Shown one piece after another: positions 1-12,142 of a stretch of 64,000 nt of DNA. This DNA is from Avena insularis (Eukaryota > Streptophyta > Magnoliopsida > Poales > Poaceae): positions 537,772,682-537,836,681 of the forward strand of contig CM042684.1 in assembly GCA_023614405.1 (NCBI GenBank), written 5' to 3'. The notes under the pieces are model-generated. The model made no database searches. It worked only from the letters and a program-made list of their open reading frames with translations, and was not told the DNA's origin. Within the stretch, counting starts at the first letter, position 1; every line of letters starts with the position of its first letter. Position numbers and translations under genes: made by a program.

Positions 1-122
1 GATGTATGAAAATGTATGGATTACGTAGTATAAATATTAATATTTTTTTCTAAAAACTTGGTAAAACTTTAGTTGGTTTGACTTTTGAGAAAAGGTATAT
101 GCCTTAACCCTTAGGACGGAGG
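1..122. mobile_element. Stowaway-type MITE, right end only
   Basis: The stretch ends with the reverse complement of CCTCCGTCCTAA followed by TA, the usual terminus and target site of Stowaway (Tc1/mariner) MITEs in grasses. The interior holds the AT-rich, GTTTGAC-containing sequence common in these elements. The left end lies outside the window, so the inverted repeat cannot be checked. Confidence 0.45.
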
Positions 123-124
123 TA

Positions 125-2495
125 GTATCAATTAAAAGACAAATCTTTTGCCTCTGTTAAAAAAAACTCTACTAGCTAAAATGGGAAGCAGAACTCAGGG
201 ACAAACACGAATCGACGGTTAACGCATCACGTCTCTAGCTGCATGCTGAATTTTTGTGATGTCACGATGACCGAAACTAGGTATGCTTGGTGATAGTCAC
301 ATATACTATAACCGTAGCTACGTATACCAGGTAACATACAGTGTGCCCACCTTGCTCGCTCACTCACGCCCGGCAGCTGTGGAGGTTCTGCTGCGCAACT
401 TCTAGCCCAGCCATCCGTCGGCCAGCCGCTAGCTACTCTCTGCATTTTTGTTGTTTGTATGTAAAGCGATGTAATTAACCACCCGCGCCGCTGGACTACG
501 TGGATTTAGCCGTTTTAGCCACTTAAGTGCAATGGCTGGCCGCGACGGCCACAAACGTGTTTTTTCACGGGCGGCATATGTGGGTTTGGCGGTTGCCGCT
601 GCCACTTACATCCTGACATGTGGCCGACATACTTCAGCACCAAGTCATGTGGCGCCTACCTTGCTTCGGCTAGTCTCGTGTAGGGGTAGGGGTAGGGTCG
701 GGTACGTGGATCTAGCTAAGTAGAACTGTAGCTCGATGTGTCGACGAACCTAGACTGATCAATCAAGATGTTTTTAATTTCATATTTTCTGCGCAAATAA
801 TTCTTCGGTAGTATGATTTTCCGCTCTCTATTATGCACACGTTGTTTCTCGCATTGGAAACGTGATCTGCAAAACATGCCTAGATTTTTTTACAACAAAG
901 GACCCTACAACTATTTCTAGAAATACGATTAGGCCCTTCAGTACCATTGGCAGAGAGCATCTCGTCACGGTCGCACTCGCCGTCTTCGGGGAATGTACCA
1001 CTTGGTGACGACAAGGTGATGAACGCTGCAACAGATCTGCCCTGGAGGAAGAGGCAGATATGACGCCAGCATGTCTGCAACGCCAGAGCTCGTAGTGGCC
1101 ACCCTTTAGCCATGAAATTCAGCAGCAGGACGGTTATCCGAGCCTGTCGATGAATTGTTGCTGATGATAAACTTCATAAGTTCTCCTTGAACATAGCTTC
1201 GATGCTTTCCTGCTGTCGCCACCGAGCAGTAGTCGCCGGCAGATCAACTCTCGCTATCGTCTCTCGTCGCCACCACGGCCGGCCAGAGAGAAGGGAAGCA
1301 GTAGCTACAACTTTTGCAGAGCAGCACGGCCTTGAGCCTTATTGTTGGGGTAGTTAGAGGTGCCGCGCACCGCCGCATCTGGCTCCTACCATCAGAGAGG
1401 AAAGTAGCCCGAAGTAAATACATGTTGAACTTTGGTACATTAGAAAATAGACTTGATTTCTTATGAAGCATGTGCTTACTATTATTCATTTCATTAACTA
1501 AATACCTCTGTTATTTTCTCTTGGTAACCTTGTAGTTTCAGTATTGAAGCGTTTTACGTCAGCCCATCTACATCTTGAAGCATGACATGTGCCCAAGGAG
1601 GTTTGTGACATTTGGATTGAGCTGGCCACCTATTTGGGCTTGTTTGGGGGTTAATATGCTTGTCAAAAACATGGATGTTTGTGTTAGTGTCTTGGTGATG
1701 TCTCGTTTTAGTTTCAAATTCTAGACCGTTTCTGAGCAATAAGAAAAGACAGGAGAGATCTCTGTTTCTTGGATTGGTTCTCTGCTGTTCCTCTGACTTT
1801 TCTGTCCTCCGTGACGGCAAAATTAATGGCCAATAGCCTCAAACTTATGGTCCCATGCTGATACCGTTATTTCTACTACTCTATGATGAAGTATTTTTTT
1901 TGCGAATTGATTGGTCTCCATTTGCCAAATGTACGCTAACGGACAGCTTAGTTTGACATGTAGATTAGAGGTGAAGAGGTGATTGGTGAGAGACTAATCA
2001 TCCCAAGGCATCTGTAGAGTCTTTGCCTTTGAAGACTACAAGCATGGAACCAAACACCAAGGTTGTGCTCAACTATCATGCTCTAGCCAGCTTGGCCCAG
2101 CTCGTCATGCATGCTTCTTCATGCAAATATGCCTCAAAAAGATGAAGCGGCCGGCCCTTGAAGTCAACCAGCTAGCTAGCTAGCACTGATATGATACCCC
2201 TCGATAATACTTTCTTCCATATAGTAATAATAAGATTCATAATCATCCAGAAGAAGGCGATGACACAACTAATGAGCGAGAAAATTAATTACAATGTTGG
2301 TGTCGTCACAGGTTGGCCGTGGATCTTCTGCTAGCTTATGGATGGATTATTTCTGTCGGTTTAAGTACCAGTGACACAAGGCATCTGTAGTCACACCGGC
2401 AATGAAAAACGCTGCCGCCTGTTGGATGTAATCATTAATGCGCGCTGATCGCCGGCACGAGCGCCTACACAGAGCGAGACGGCGGGCGGGCGGCG
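125..2495. other. Intergenic stretch, no gene supported
   Basis: Only short overlapping open frames occur, none with a recognisable motif, plausible splice sites or coding-like composition. The sequence is mixed, with GC-richer patches around 480-720 and 940-1400 that could be remnants of genes or transposons. I see no RNA gene and no complete transposon. Confidence 0.5.
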
Positions 2496-2501
2496 TTAAA
2501 A

Positions 2502-2995
2502 TTAAAGCAAAGCATATAAAGCAGAGAGAGAGATGTGGAGAGAATTGATTGTTGCGATGATACCATACCAGAGGGGTTCATCGGGCCTAGGTTTGATATG
2601 TTCAGAGAGTTCATTGAGCAGGCTGGTGTGTTTTCGCGCTTCGCTGCCCCTAATTGTGTACTTGGCTTTGAACCCAGCGACATGATTGTAGAGGTTCTCC
2701 ATCTTGGTGTCGATGAGAGCCATGCGAACTGCTGCATCCACCTTCTGCTCGACCGTTAGCCCCTTCTGCGCTGGCTGCTGCTGCTGCAAACCAATACAAG
2801 GGCAGGCGATTATTTTAATTTCTCTTCATCCTTTCTTCTACACTAGCTAGATGCAGCGTATGTTAGCATCGATTGAGTTTGGATTTGGACGGAAAGCAAT
2901 TTCGCAAGCAGTAGCACTAGTACCTTGGTGGCGTTGACAAGCCTTTTAGGCTCAACGATCCTCCTCGCCGCATGTCGAATCGCGGCGGCCGCCAT
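2502..2995 (-). CDS. Small two-exon hypothetical protein, possibly organelle-targeted
   Basis: Exon 1 is 2924-2995 (24 codons, ATG at 2995) and exon 2 is 2502-2783, stop TAA. The intron 2784-2923 has a GT donor (AAG|GTACTAG) and a CAG acceptor followed by a run of CAG codons, so acceptor slippage by one or more codons is possible. The joined product is about 117 residues. Its N-terminus is rich in alanine and arginine with no acidic residue in the first 14, like a mitochondrial presequence. A charged, helix-prone middle starts at TVEQKVDAAVRMALIDTKM, and the C-terminus is hydrophobic (residues about 97-117) and could be a membrane tail. I do not recognise the family. A weak TATA-like stretch (TTATATCT) lies near 3226-3233. 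The frame is continuous over both exons in the same phase, which supports a real gene. Confidence 0.6.
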
Positions 2996-2999
2996 GGCT

Positions 3000-4560
3000 G
3001 CAGATCTCGAACCTCGCTCGCCCTGTGCTGTGTATGTCTAGGAGGGAACAAGGACAAGGAGGATCAGTTGGGGAGGAGAAGGAGAAATCGATTTCTGGTG
3101 ACGTACGTACCTTCAAAGATAAAGATTGGAGGATGTGGCTGGCTGGGGAGCTAGGGTTCCTTCCTCGCACGGCACGATCCCCTCCCCTTCCACAACTTTT
3201 TTTTTAATCTTTTTCGTTTTCAGACAGATATAAGGGCCGCACAGACGATCGACCAACCCACACAACATGGAATCCGGCCGCCAACTCATCAAGCCCAGCC
3301 CATACACACGAGCCAACTTAATCGGGCGCTTTATGGCAAAGCCCATTTACCATACTCCTACTCCTGCTTACCTGGGTCTGGGTGTGTCATATTTTATTAT
3401 GAGAACAAAAAAAGTCAACTGCCTTTCTTGACGGCTTTTTCTGAACGGGACGAGGCCCGAAGGCCCTATAAGCTATATTCATCAGCAGTCCAATTTACAA
3501 AGAGGACCCTAACAAATACAGAGAAAGTAAAGCAGCCCCTGACTACTACAAGAAAGCCCAATAGAAAACTGAAAAAGTGATCAAGTCCTTCGTTGCCGCA
3601 TCTTAGACAAGATCTCGAAGCATGGCCACCCTCGACAACTACTTCGTGAGCGTGGGGTGCCTCCTTCAGATATATGATCATCCGCATCAGCTCGTCGGCC
3701 CGGAGGAAGAAGATATTGTGGTGCCAGCCAAACACCACTGTGTCGAGTGGCGTCTGCTAGACAAAAATCACGTCATGAACCTTGACTTTCGTGGATAAAA
3801 TCCGTAGCCGAGCTTCTTGCATCATCCAGAGAGCTCACGCCTCCACCTCCCACCTCCATGCCGCCAAAACAGAGAAGACAGAGGAGGAGCAATAACCCTT
3901 ACATTGAACTCCAACCACCATATTTTACCGCATCGCTTCTCCTCACCGCCACGGTTGTCCAGGAGAAACTTCGCATAGCACCCCATGCCGCTTCACCTCT
4001 CACCCCACACCCTATCATAGTATTGTCAACGACTACGCTAGGAGGGGGTCCTCATAGAGACTTTGGAGATGTGGGGACGAAAACGGCTAGTGTTACATGG
4101 AAAAGTAGGCCATCTTATGAAGGTGTGAGGACCTAGGGTTACATGAAAAATTCCTAGCTGGACGGGTTATAGAGTCCTACGCTAATACAACTAGTCTTCG
4201 TGTCTTGCACTCCAAGGCATCGAATTCCTCTATGTCAGTATCCGAAGCCTTCGCTTAACCGTCTTGTGCTTCCCCTTCAAGATTCCTCCAACTAGGTTGT
4301 CCGACAGGCCATAGGCCTTGCCACCATCTGTGGGCCACCCAGGTTAGTCGGAATAAAGCTATGTTGTGTGGTGTTACTAGTTATGCATATCCTCAATAGT
4401 AACCCTCGAAGAACTTTAAGATCCATGCTGGCTTCATATGATGGTATCGAGCGCTCCCCCTAGAACGATCTTGACTAGTCAGCGACAACAAGCTTACCAT
4501 AACATTTATCCGCCTTTGAGTTGTAAGACGGACATCTTCATCCACTCGACTAAAACAATT
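3000..4560. other. Flank with a possible degenerate coding fragment
   Basis: This contains the upstream region of the small minus-strand gene and then about 1 kb with no clear gene. On the minus strand 3466-3738 is open and reads like protein (for example FFLRADELMRMIIYLKEAP), but an in-frame stop lies just upstream and no start or splice sites are convincing. I treat it as a decayed gene or retroelement fragment of unknown origin. Confidence 0.25.
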
Positions 4561-4563
4561 GAC

Positions 4564-4935
4564 TTAGAGCAACTCCAACAGCCGCAGTAAAACTCGGCAC
4601 TATAAAAGTGTTGTGCAGCACGCGTGATCCAGTTTTAGCGCGCGCACGGTGTGTCTTCTCTGGCGGACACGCGAAAACAGAGCACAAAATAGCCCCAGCA
4701 GGCGCGCGAAAATACAGCGCGCGGGCACCGGCGCAAACATGTTTCACAATGAACTATATGATCAAGAAGATCAAACAAACCCAAATAAATTCAACAAAAA
4801 ATTGTCTAGTTATTATTACAACACAACCAAATGGTACATGAATAGTATAACAAATATAGGAATTGTTCACCAACAAATACAACAAGTTTTTTATCAACAC
4901 TACAATAAATTGTGCGGCCGGCGGCGAAAAAGCAT
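4564..4935. mobile_element. DNA-transposon fragment, PIF/Harbinger-like left end
   Basis: The sequence begins TTAGAGCAACTCCAACAG, a motif common at the termini of grass PIF/Harbinger-type elements, with TTA as the expected 3-bp target duplication. A GC-rich then AT-rich body follows. No matching right end is visible before the tandem array begins, so the element is partial or the assignment is wrong. Confidence 0.35.
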
Positions 4936-4953
4936 GCGCCAAGTAGCTTCCCG

Positions 4954-6687
4954 ACATACAAAACGTAGTTCCCGGGTGCATGTGTCCCCCTTCACAGGCT
5001 TGCGCTGTAACCTAAAAGTGAGGGTTCTGGACTCGTCTAAGGGGGAAGTCCCCGTTCCGGTAAAACCGGGTAGGATATTGTCACTCCCCTTGTGACCCAA
5101 CATGGTTTTACATCATCCTATGACCTAAACAAACACAAAACAAGAGAGAGCTACACCGGGCTACCCCTGTCAGAAGAAAGTCTAGGGGGTAGACGATCCG
5201 AGGCCCACGGGTCAGGGTTCCGCAGGGAACCGCGCTCCGGGGCATCGGAACACCTCAAGGACTTGCATGTGGCCCTAGCACATGCATGAAAGTGTGGTGC
5301 TATGTTGAAACATACAAAACCTAGTCCTCGAGGATATTGTCACTCCCCTTGTGACCCAACATGGTTTTACATCATCCTATGACCTAGACAAACACAAACA
5401 AGAGAGAGCTACACCGGGCTACCTCTGTCAGAAGAAAGTCTAGGGGGGTAGATGATCCGAGGCCCACGGGTCAGGGTTCCGTAGGGAACCGCGCTCCGGG
5501 GCATCGGAACACCTCAAGGACTTGCATGTGGCCCTAGAACATGCATGAAAGTGTGGTGCTATGTTGAAACATACAAAACCTAGTCCCCGGGTGCATGTGT
5601 CCCCCTTCGTAGGCATGCGCTTTAACCTAAAAGCGAGGGTTCTGGACTCGTCTAAGGGGGAAAGTCCCTGTTCCGGTAAAACCGGGTGGGATATTGTCAC
5701 TCCCTTTGTGACCCAACATGGTTTTACATCATCCTATGACCTAGACAAACATAAAACAAGAGAAAGCTACACCAGACTACCCCTGTCAGAAGAAAGACTA
5801 GGCAGACGATCTGAGGCCCATGGGTCAGGGTTCCACAAGGAACCGTGCTCCGGGGCATCGGAACACCTCAAGGACTTGCATGTGGCCCTAGAACATGCAT
5901 GAAAGTGTGGTGCTATGTTGAAACATACAAAACCTAGTCCCCGGGTGCATGTGTCCCCCTTCGCAGGCATGCGATGTAACCTAAAAGCAAGGGTTCTGGA
6001 CTCGTCTAAGGGGGAAAGTCCCTGTTCCGGTAAAACCGGGTAGGATATTGTCACTCCCCTTATGATCCGACATGGCTTTACATCATCCTATGACCTAGAC
6101 AAACACAAAACAAGAGAGGGCTACATTGGGCTACCCCTGTCAGAAGAAAGTCTAGGGGTAGACGGTCCGAGGCCTACGGGTCAGGGTTCCGTAGGGAACC
6201 GCGCTCCGGGGTATCGGAACACCTCAAGGACTTGCATCTGGCCCTAGAACATGCATGAAAGTGTGGTGCTATGTTGAAACATACAAAACCTAGTCCCCGG
6301 GTGCATGTGTCCCCGTTTGCAGGCATGCGCTGTAACCTAAAAGCGAGGGTTCTAGACTCATCTAAGGGGGAAAGTCCCCGTTCCGGTAAAACCGGGTAGG
6401 ATATTGTCACTCCCCTTGTGACCAAACATGGTTTTACATCATCCTATGACCTAAACAAACACAAAACAAGAGAGAGCTACACCGGGCTACCCCTGTCAGA
6501 AGAAAGTCTAGGGGGTAGACGATCCGAGGCCCACGGATCAGGGTTCCGCAGGGAACCACGCTCCGGGGCATCGGACACCTGAAGGACTTGCATGTGGCCC
6601 TAGCACATGCATGAAAGTGTGGTGATATATTGAAACATACGAAGCCTAGTCCCCGGGTGCATGTGTCCCTCTTCGCAGGCATGCACA
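4954..6687. repeat. Tandem array, ~355-bp unit, six units
   Basis: The marker ACATACAAAAC and its neighbourhood recur at 4954, 5310, 5569, 5923, 6279 and 6635, giving periods of 356, 259, 354, 356 and 356 bp. The unit starting at 5310 lacks about 97 bp between its CTAGTCCTCG and AGGATATTGTC segments. Each unit carries GGTTCTGGACTC, TTCCGGTAAAACCGGG and GCTCCGGGGCATCGGAACA blocks with little divergence. The last unit breaks off at 6687. Open frames inside are shared by the units only because the repeat is well conserved; none has a coding signature. The position beside CACTA debris suggests it may be transposon-derived. Confidence 0.85.
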
Positions 6688-6835
6688 TCGAAATGCGGGT
6701 GTATATATAGACGGTGATCGAGAGAAACATTTATTTAATCAGATCCATCCTAATTAAATAAAATTAATTTAATTAATAATATAAGTAACTTAAACCAATA
6801 AATTAATAGAAACGGTAGAAGAAAATAGAGAAAAA

Positions 6836-7545
6836 AACTCACGGCAAAGCCTGCTTTGCCGTTGTTGTGTGTATCTCCTTAGGACGCACGACAAAGACAG
6901 ATCTGCTGTGTACCTACGCACGGCAAAGAAAAGAGAGAGGACAAGAAAATCATTCCATAGCTACACGTACCGACAACCTTAACTTACCGCACTAGCATAG
7001 CCCACTCGTTGCCAACCTTGAGACCAAAGTTCGAATCCTAAAAGGCCAGTTTGGGCCAATCTTTTTAACTAAATCTATTATTTGCCGTGTTCCGCGGCAA
7101 AGCTCATGGCAAAGAGCCATTTTCCTTTTATTTTTTCTCTTTTCAATTGTATTTATTTTAATACTAAATTTAGTGTAAAAAAAACAACTCACGACAAAGA
7201 ATGAGCGCATGGCAAAGCTGCACCGTTAGTCCCTCCATCGCCTCCTTCGTCAACAGCGGAGTGGTGGGCCCTTCTGCAGGGGAATATTCGCACGGAGGGG
7301 GGCGAATATGCCGCGCTGCCGTGTGACCTTCCTTTGCCGTGCCTTTTTTTTGCCTTTGCCGATCGTGCTTTGTCTGCCGTGTGTTTCTTCTGGTTTTTGC
7401 CGTGTGTCTTTTCGTTGCCGTGAGTAGATTTTCTCTGTGCCGTGTGACGTTTCGTTGCCGTGGGTCCTTCTGGTACGCTCACGGCAAAGGTTTGTTTGCC
7501 GTGTGGCGGCTCACGGCAAAGTTGAACAACATGGCAGCGAGCTTT
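6836..7545. mobile_element. CACTA-type subterminal repeat region
   Basis: TTTGCCGTG and its reverse complement CACGGCAAA, with close variants, recur at least a dozen times in about 700 bp in both orientations. Dense short direct and inverted motifs of exactly this type fill the subterminal regions of grass CACTA (En/Spm) transposons. A degraded right terminus may be the GTAGTA near 7550. No transposase is visible, and the left terminus is not found. Confidence 0.55.
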
Positions 7546-7549
7546 TTCC

Positions 7550-8245
7550 CCGTAGTAATAGGGACGTTTAACTTAAGATAAACCTATAACTTATTTGGAA
7601 ACGGAAGGTAAAGTGCACTCTTTGATTTGATATACATGTGCATGAGTAAAACCCTACCCCCCCTGTTTCAAAGCAATTGTTTTAATTTTTTTGAATAGTT
7701 TTTTTCCTGGTTCAAGCATGAATCAGGATAGAAAAAATCAATCCAATGACACAGTAAGCTTCGAAACATGGCCAACCAATGAAACAGTAAGCTTCATGAT
7801 GTCGTGTATAACCTGAGTTTCTTCTATTATAGACCGTTTCTTAAGAAAAAAGTTAATCAAAACAATATCATATGTAGAATTAAGAGTGTATATTTACAGA
7901 ACATAGAATGAACTACACACATTGATTCTTTTTTCATCGTTTCCTTTGCTGAACATGTATAAAACCTGGTTGGAAGTATCAAATTATGGAAACGATAATT
8001 GCACAATAAATGTAGGTGAGATATAGCCTAATTTGGCAATTTTCTTTCTTAAAATTATCAAGTGGAGAATGCACTCTACTGAATCTACGCCACTATGTGA
8101 GGTGATATTCATTGTAACGAAGGAAATATAAGGCAATAATTGTTCGCAAAATATATAAATATTTTGACGGATATATCTAGATCCAATTTTATTAGACGTC
8201 GGGCATGCAACTAGTATATATTATTACAGCCAATAGTAATCGATC
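7550..8245. other. AT-rich intergenic stretch
   Basis: No open frame of note, no inverted repeats and no known terminus seen. It lies just downstream of the lipase-like gene, which is on the minus strand, and may include its 3' untranslated region. Confidence 0.5.
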
Positions 8246-8278
8246 ATGAGCTATAGCTGTCGGCGTGAAGCAGAAGCA

Positions 8279-9178
8279 TCAACTGAGTGGGTAGACGCAA
8301 CGCATGTAGGTGAGGCGGAGGTCACAATCCGGCTTCCACCACTGGCGAAGGCCGTGCGGGTCCATCCCGTCGTTCCAGTTGGACCAGAGACTCGCCGATG
8401 GTAGCAGTTGGGGCCGCAACTTCTTGAAGAAGAGTATATCACGGTATGACGTTCTGGCGGCCGTGCTGGCGAAGCGAGGGTGATTCGCCGCCACCTCCTG
8501 CCGCTCGACGAAGTAATCCCTAAACCCCTGGCAGATCCAGTCAGCCGGATTGACGTAAAGCTCCGGCACCCACGGGCCAAGCTGCTCGAACATCTTCTTG
8601 GTTCGCTTGCGGTGCCATGGCAGAATGTTTGCGAGCGCGAACTTCACCGCGTAGCTCGCGGTGTAGAGCCGGGTCTTGTTTTCCTCTGAGAGGACGCCGT
8701 TGATCACCGGCGCCGGCGAGATATGCGGCGGGTTGAAGAGGAAGGTGGGGATTTCCAGCGCCAGCGACGCGCCGAGGGAGTGGCCGACGAGCCAGACGGA
8801 GCCGCTGCTGAGGCCGCGGATGAGGTTGTCGACATGCGAATGCGTTTCCTTGAATCGCGCGTACTGGGCCTGTGCGTTAAACAACAACAAGATGTTCTGC
8901 ACCAGATCTTTCAGGGCATTGGCATGGAAGAGCATGGTGCCTCGGAAGGCAACAACGTATTTTGGGGCAAACGGCCCCCGGCCACATGGTTCCATCAGCT
9001 CGAACACCGCACCATATGTGAGAGGTTCGCCATCGTATGCATCTGTGTCGGTGAAAAAGTATGAATTCGTCTTGAAACCGAAACTTTCCGACCATCACGT
9101 AAGTAGCTTTGACAAGGCAGGCAGCGATGCACCGGCGGTGTTCCTCATTGTTCCTATCATGTTCACATGCATGCATGA
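8279..9178 (-). pseudogene. Class-3 lipase-like alpha/beta hydrolase, frameshifted
   Basis: The main frame (8279-9007, 242 codons) matches the plant family annotated as GDSL esterase/lipase At4g10955-like, which are in fact class-3 lipase-type hydrolases. It has YVVAFRGTM, the nucleophile elbow GHSLGAS (Ser at residue 77), FLFNPPH, the PWVPELYVNPADWICQGF block, and a C-terminal DPHGLRQWW with the likely catalytic His. The conserved N-terminal block (NEEHRRCIAACLVKATYVM) sits at about 9090-9155 in a different frame. One base must be gained or lost near 9075-9095 to join the two, and upstream in-frame stops exclude a simple extension. The segment between the blocks also seems shorter than I remember for the family. 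A small intron at the joint cannot be fully excluded, but no good GT-AG pair is visible. A decayed lipase is the most likely reading. Confidence 0.65.
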
Positions 9179-9199
9179 TTTGATCAGCATCGATTAGCT

Positions 9200-11240
9200 A
9201 GACAAATTTTCACCATGGATTGGTATTTTTTTTTTAAACGTGCAAAGGATGCAAAAAATAACTAGATATATGTTTCTCCATCAATGAACACATGATTCCA
9301 CACCAGAGAATGGAACATACCAATCAATAACGCCCGACATCATATGCTTTGGGCCGCAGACTTCAAACTTGTCCTCATCACTTGTCCCTTGACCCATTAA
9401 TTGACCCCGGCCTAGATAAAATGTAATCAGGTCAGTTCAAGGGTGTAAACGCACCTGTTGGATATAAATGTATTGTCTAGTTTCTTTTATTCATCGGATC
9501 GGTCTTTTGTTAAAGTTAGCTACTTCATAAAACCTTCATCATCCACCAGTTTCATTCGTTATACTCGATCTAGGGGAAAAAAAAGTTCTAAAAAGGACCA
9601 TCGATGATTTAATCTAGCAAAGACTAGTTTAAATGAAAGGTTGAGATTTAATCTAACAAATAAGTCACAAATTAACGAAAAATGATGAATGCCTAAGATT
9701 AGTTTAACTAATAAATTAGGAAATATCTATGCTGTCGAAGTAATTAATTTGGAAAGAACTTGATATACTCCATTAACTAATAAGTCAGACGGTTACGGAT
9801 TACAAAATTTGACCAAATATAGAGAACAAAAATATGATTATCCACACCATTAAGTAATATATGCTACAAACTGGATTTTATGGTTGCATATCGATGTTCT
9901 TTTCGGAACGTAGATATTTATAATTTTGTCCACAAATTAGGTCAAACATAGAAGATGTTGACCTATGAATAAAATCATACGCTGAAGTATTTTTTTTTAC
10001 CTTTGCCTTCCTCCTTGTTAACCAAGAAAACTTTCCTTCTTCCTTTGGTATGATTTTGGTTCCTTTGTTCTCTTAGTTGAGCTGCTTTAAGAAAATAGTA
10101 GATATATCAGAAGGGCGATAGTCGTACTCCTACTTAGAGAGGGTACCGAAAGAATAATCAGAAGTTTGACAGAACATCATCTTGCCATACTATGCGGTGT
10201 AGCATAGCAAAGTTTAATGCAAAAAGGAATAAACTGGATTTGATTCCTCATTCAGATGGTAATCTACCAGCTGCTAGCCAAAAGCTTGATATCACAGATA
10301 CCATCTGAATCTTTATTTTTGAAGCCGCATCTGAACCTGAATCTTTATTGCAGCTGAAACTAGCTCAAAAAGTAAAATTGATCCAGAAACAACAGCTCAA
10401 ACAAACTAAGATGCAACCCCACAACTTACCTGAAATTGGCGACTCATCTAAGGCCTCAGTTGCAGCGGTGGGAAATCGCCTTACGGTCGCGTAGGAAGAG
10501 ATAGAGGATGAGAGAAAGAGAGGGAGAGGGGTTACTTATTTATATGAAAACTTTTTTCGACGGAATTATAACCTAATAATAATAAGAAAACTAATACTAT
10601 CATTATCGTTTTACGTGCGCACACGGCCGATGGGTCGCCACATTGACTCTTTCTTGGAGTTTCTTGTTCAATTCCACGCTCAGCAGAGAAGAGAAAGGGA
10701 CGGGGTTGTTTTGGCCCTTTGGAAAGACATGTTGACCTAAGGCAGCTGCTTCGTCGCACAAGGCAAGCAAGTGGACTGCTGATTTCCAATCATCTGGTGG
10801 TGCGTCGCTGTTGACCTAGTGGTGTCCTAATTATATTATTGACCTAAATTATTCTCAGAAAACAAATCACAGCGCCAAAAAATATGCAAATTAGAGACTA
10901 GTTCAATCATTACGTGATCAAAGAGATGAGTTTTTCTAAGCAGGAGTAGGCACCTATATGGGGTCACGCCAAGGAAGAGACAAGGCCACGAGGCGTTTAT
11001 GAACAAGGATTGTCCCCGGTTTGAGATCCCGGTCCATTTCGAGGGGCGCCTACAAGCAAGTGGCGCATTGACCTGGAGCAGCAATGAGGGCAGCATGGAA
11101 CTAATCGTACTCTATCACAGCTAGACTAGTCATCTCTGTACATTCACGTTATGTCTTAATATAGACGTACGCTGTTACGTATGCAACTCGACCTCATCTC
11201 ATGGCGCCATGACGGAGGAGCAAATTTTCCGAGTGTTCCC
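9200..11240. other. Intergenic stretch without a supported gene
   Basis: AT-rich sequence to about 10400, then a mixed region to 11240. The stretch at 10430-10530 (pyrimidine/purine-rich, AGAGAGAGGGAGAGG) resembles a plant 5' untranslated region for a minus-strand gene, but no coding exon follows. Short open frames at 10532-11096 have no recognisable feature. Confidence 0.4.
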
Positions 11241-11243
11241 TAA

Positions 11244-11545
11244 CACTAGTGGAAAACAGGGCTTCCGTCCCGGTTCGTAACCGCTTTTTAGTCCCGGTTG
11301 CGCAACCGGAACTAGAGCCCCCACCCCCTTTAGTCCCGGTTGGTAAACTACACGTGGCTGCGGGGGAGAGAGGGGATGGAGGAAGATCTCTGCTGCGCAA
11401 AGTTTTGGGGGATTCGGCTGTCGTGACAACAAATGGCGGTGCGGCAGTAGGTTCTGCCGCATTAGAGTTTTGGACGGATTTCTGTCGCGGCAGGAGGGAG
11501 AGGTTTGACATAAGTAACGTGCTGAGAGATGATATATATATATAG
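11244..11545 (+). mobile_element. CACTA-type transposon terminus
   Basis: The sequence starts CACTAGTGGAAAACAGG and continues with repeated TCCCGGTT motifs in both orientations (GGTTCGTAACCG, GGTTGCGCAACCGG), a known pattern at the ends of grass CACTA-superfamily elements. Only about 300 bp is present before unrelated sequence begins, so it is a truncated end. Open frames across it on both strands are by-products of the repeats. Confidence 0.55.
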
Positions 11546-11589
11546 CTCCACTATTCAAGAACCGGTTTCTGAATAACTATTCAGGAATA

Positions 11590-11970
11590 CCATGTTTCCT
11601 TTCACGCGAACAACAAGAACCTCTTGTTAACTTCCACACGAACACGAGTTAACTTCGTTTTCTTTCGAAGTTAACTTTCAGTCTGTAGCAGTAATAATGA
11701 ATGTTAACTTATGTTTGTGCAAATTAACTTTCGCAAACTTCTTAACACCCCCCTGTGTGTACAGTTAACTTCCACTTTCTATGCTAGTTAATTCCTGACG
11801 GAGTACCTGTTTTCTTTTACACGAACAAACATGAACCCCTTGTTAATTTTCACGCAAACATGAGTTAACTTCTTTTTCTGTTCAAGTTAACTTTCAGTCT
11901 GCAGCAGTAATAATGAATGTTAACCTCCTCGGCCCTTCTTAACTTTCCAGTGTGTACATGTTAACTTCTA
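11590..11970. repeat. Duplicated segment rich in GTTAAC
   Basis: Two related segments, about 11605-11710 and 11830-11925, share the order CTTGTTAA, GAGTTAACTTC, AAGTTAACTTTCAGTCTG and GCAGTAATAATGAATGTTAA. GTTAAC or a one-base variant occurs about a dozen times within 380 bp. There is no coding potential. It lies between a CACTA end and a gypsy LTR and is probably part of an unidentified transposon. Confidence 0.6.
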
Positions 11971-12142
11971 GAGAGGAGGCACCGGATCCGTGCACCATGT
12001 GGGGGAAGGGCGGCCTGGGGGTGGGCGACGCGTGGAGAAGAGGGTGGCGGGGCACGCGTCGCAGAGAGTGGTCGGCGGCGCCCAGGGTGGAGGAGGGGAG
12101 GATGCGGCTGGAGATGTGCGGGGCGAAGGGCGCAGCGGTGCG

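Noticed and set aside
532..723. 63-codon plus-strand frame in a GC-rich patch
   Set aside because: No motif, no splice context and no supporting codon pattern.
4649..6425. Several 80-150-codon frames repeating similar peptides on both strands
   Set aside because: They follow the 355-bp tandem repeat, occur on both strands and change frame at unit length differences, so they are by-products of the repeat.
4954..6687. Possible CRISPR-like array
   Set aside because: Units are ~355 bp and contiguous with no short repeats separated by unique spacers; the sequence is plant nuclear DNA.
11194..11558. Overlapping ~100-codon frames on both strands
   Set aside because: They coincide with the CACTA terminus and its inverted GGTTCC-type repeats.
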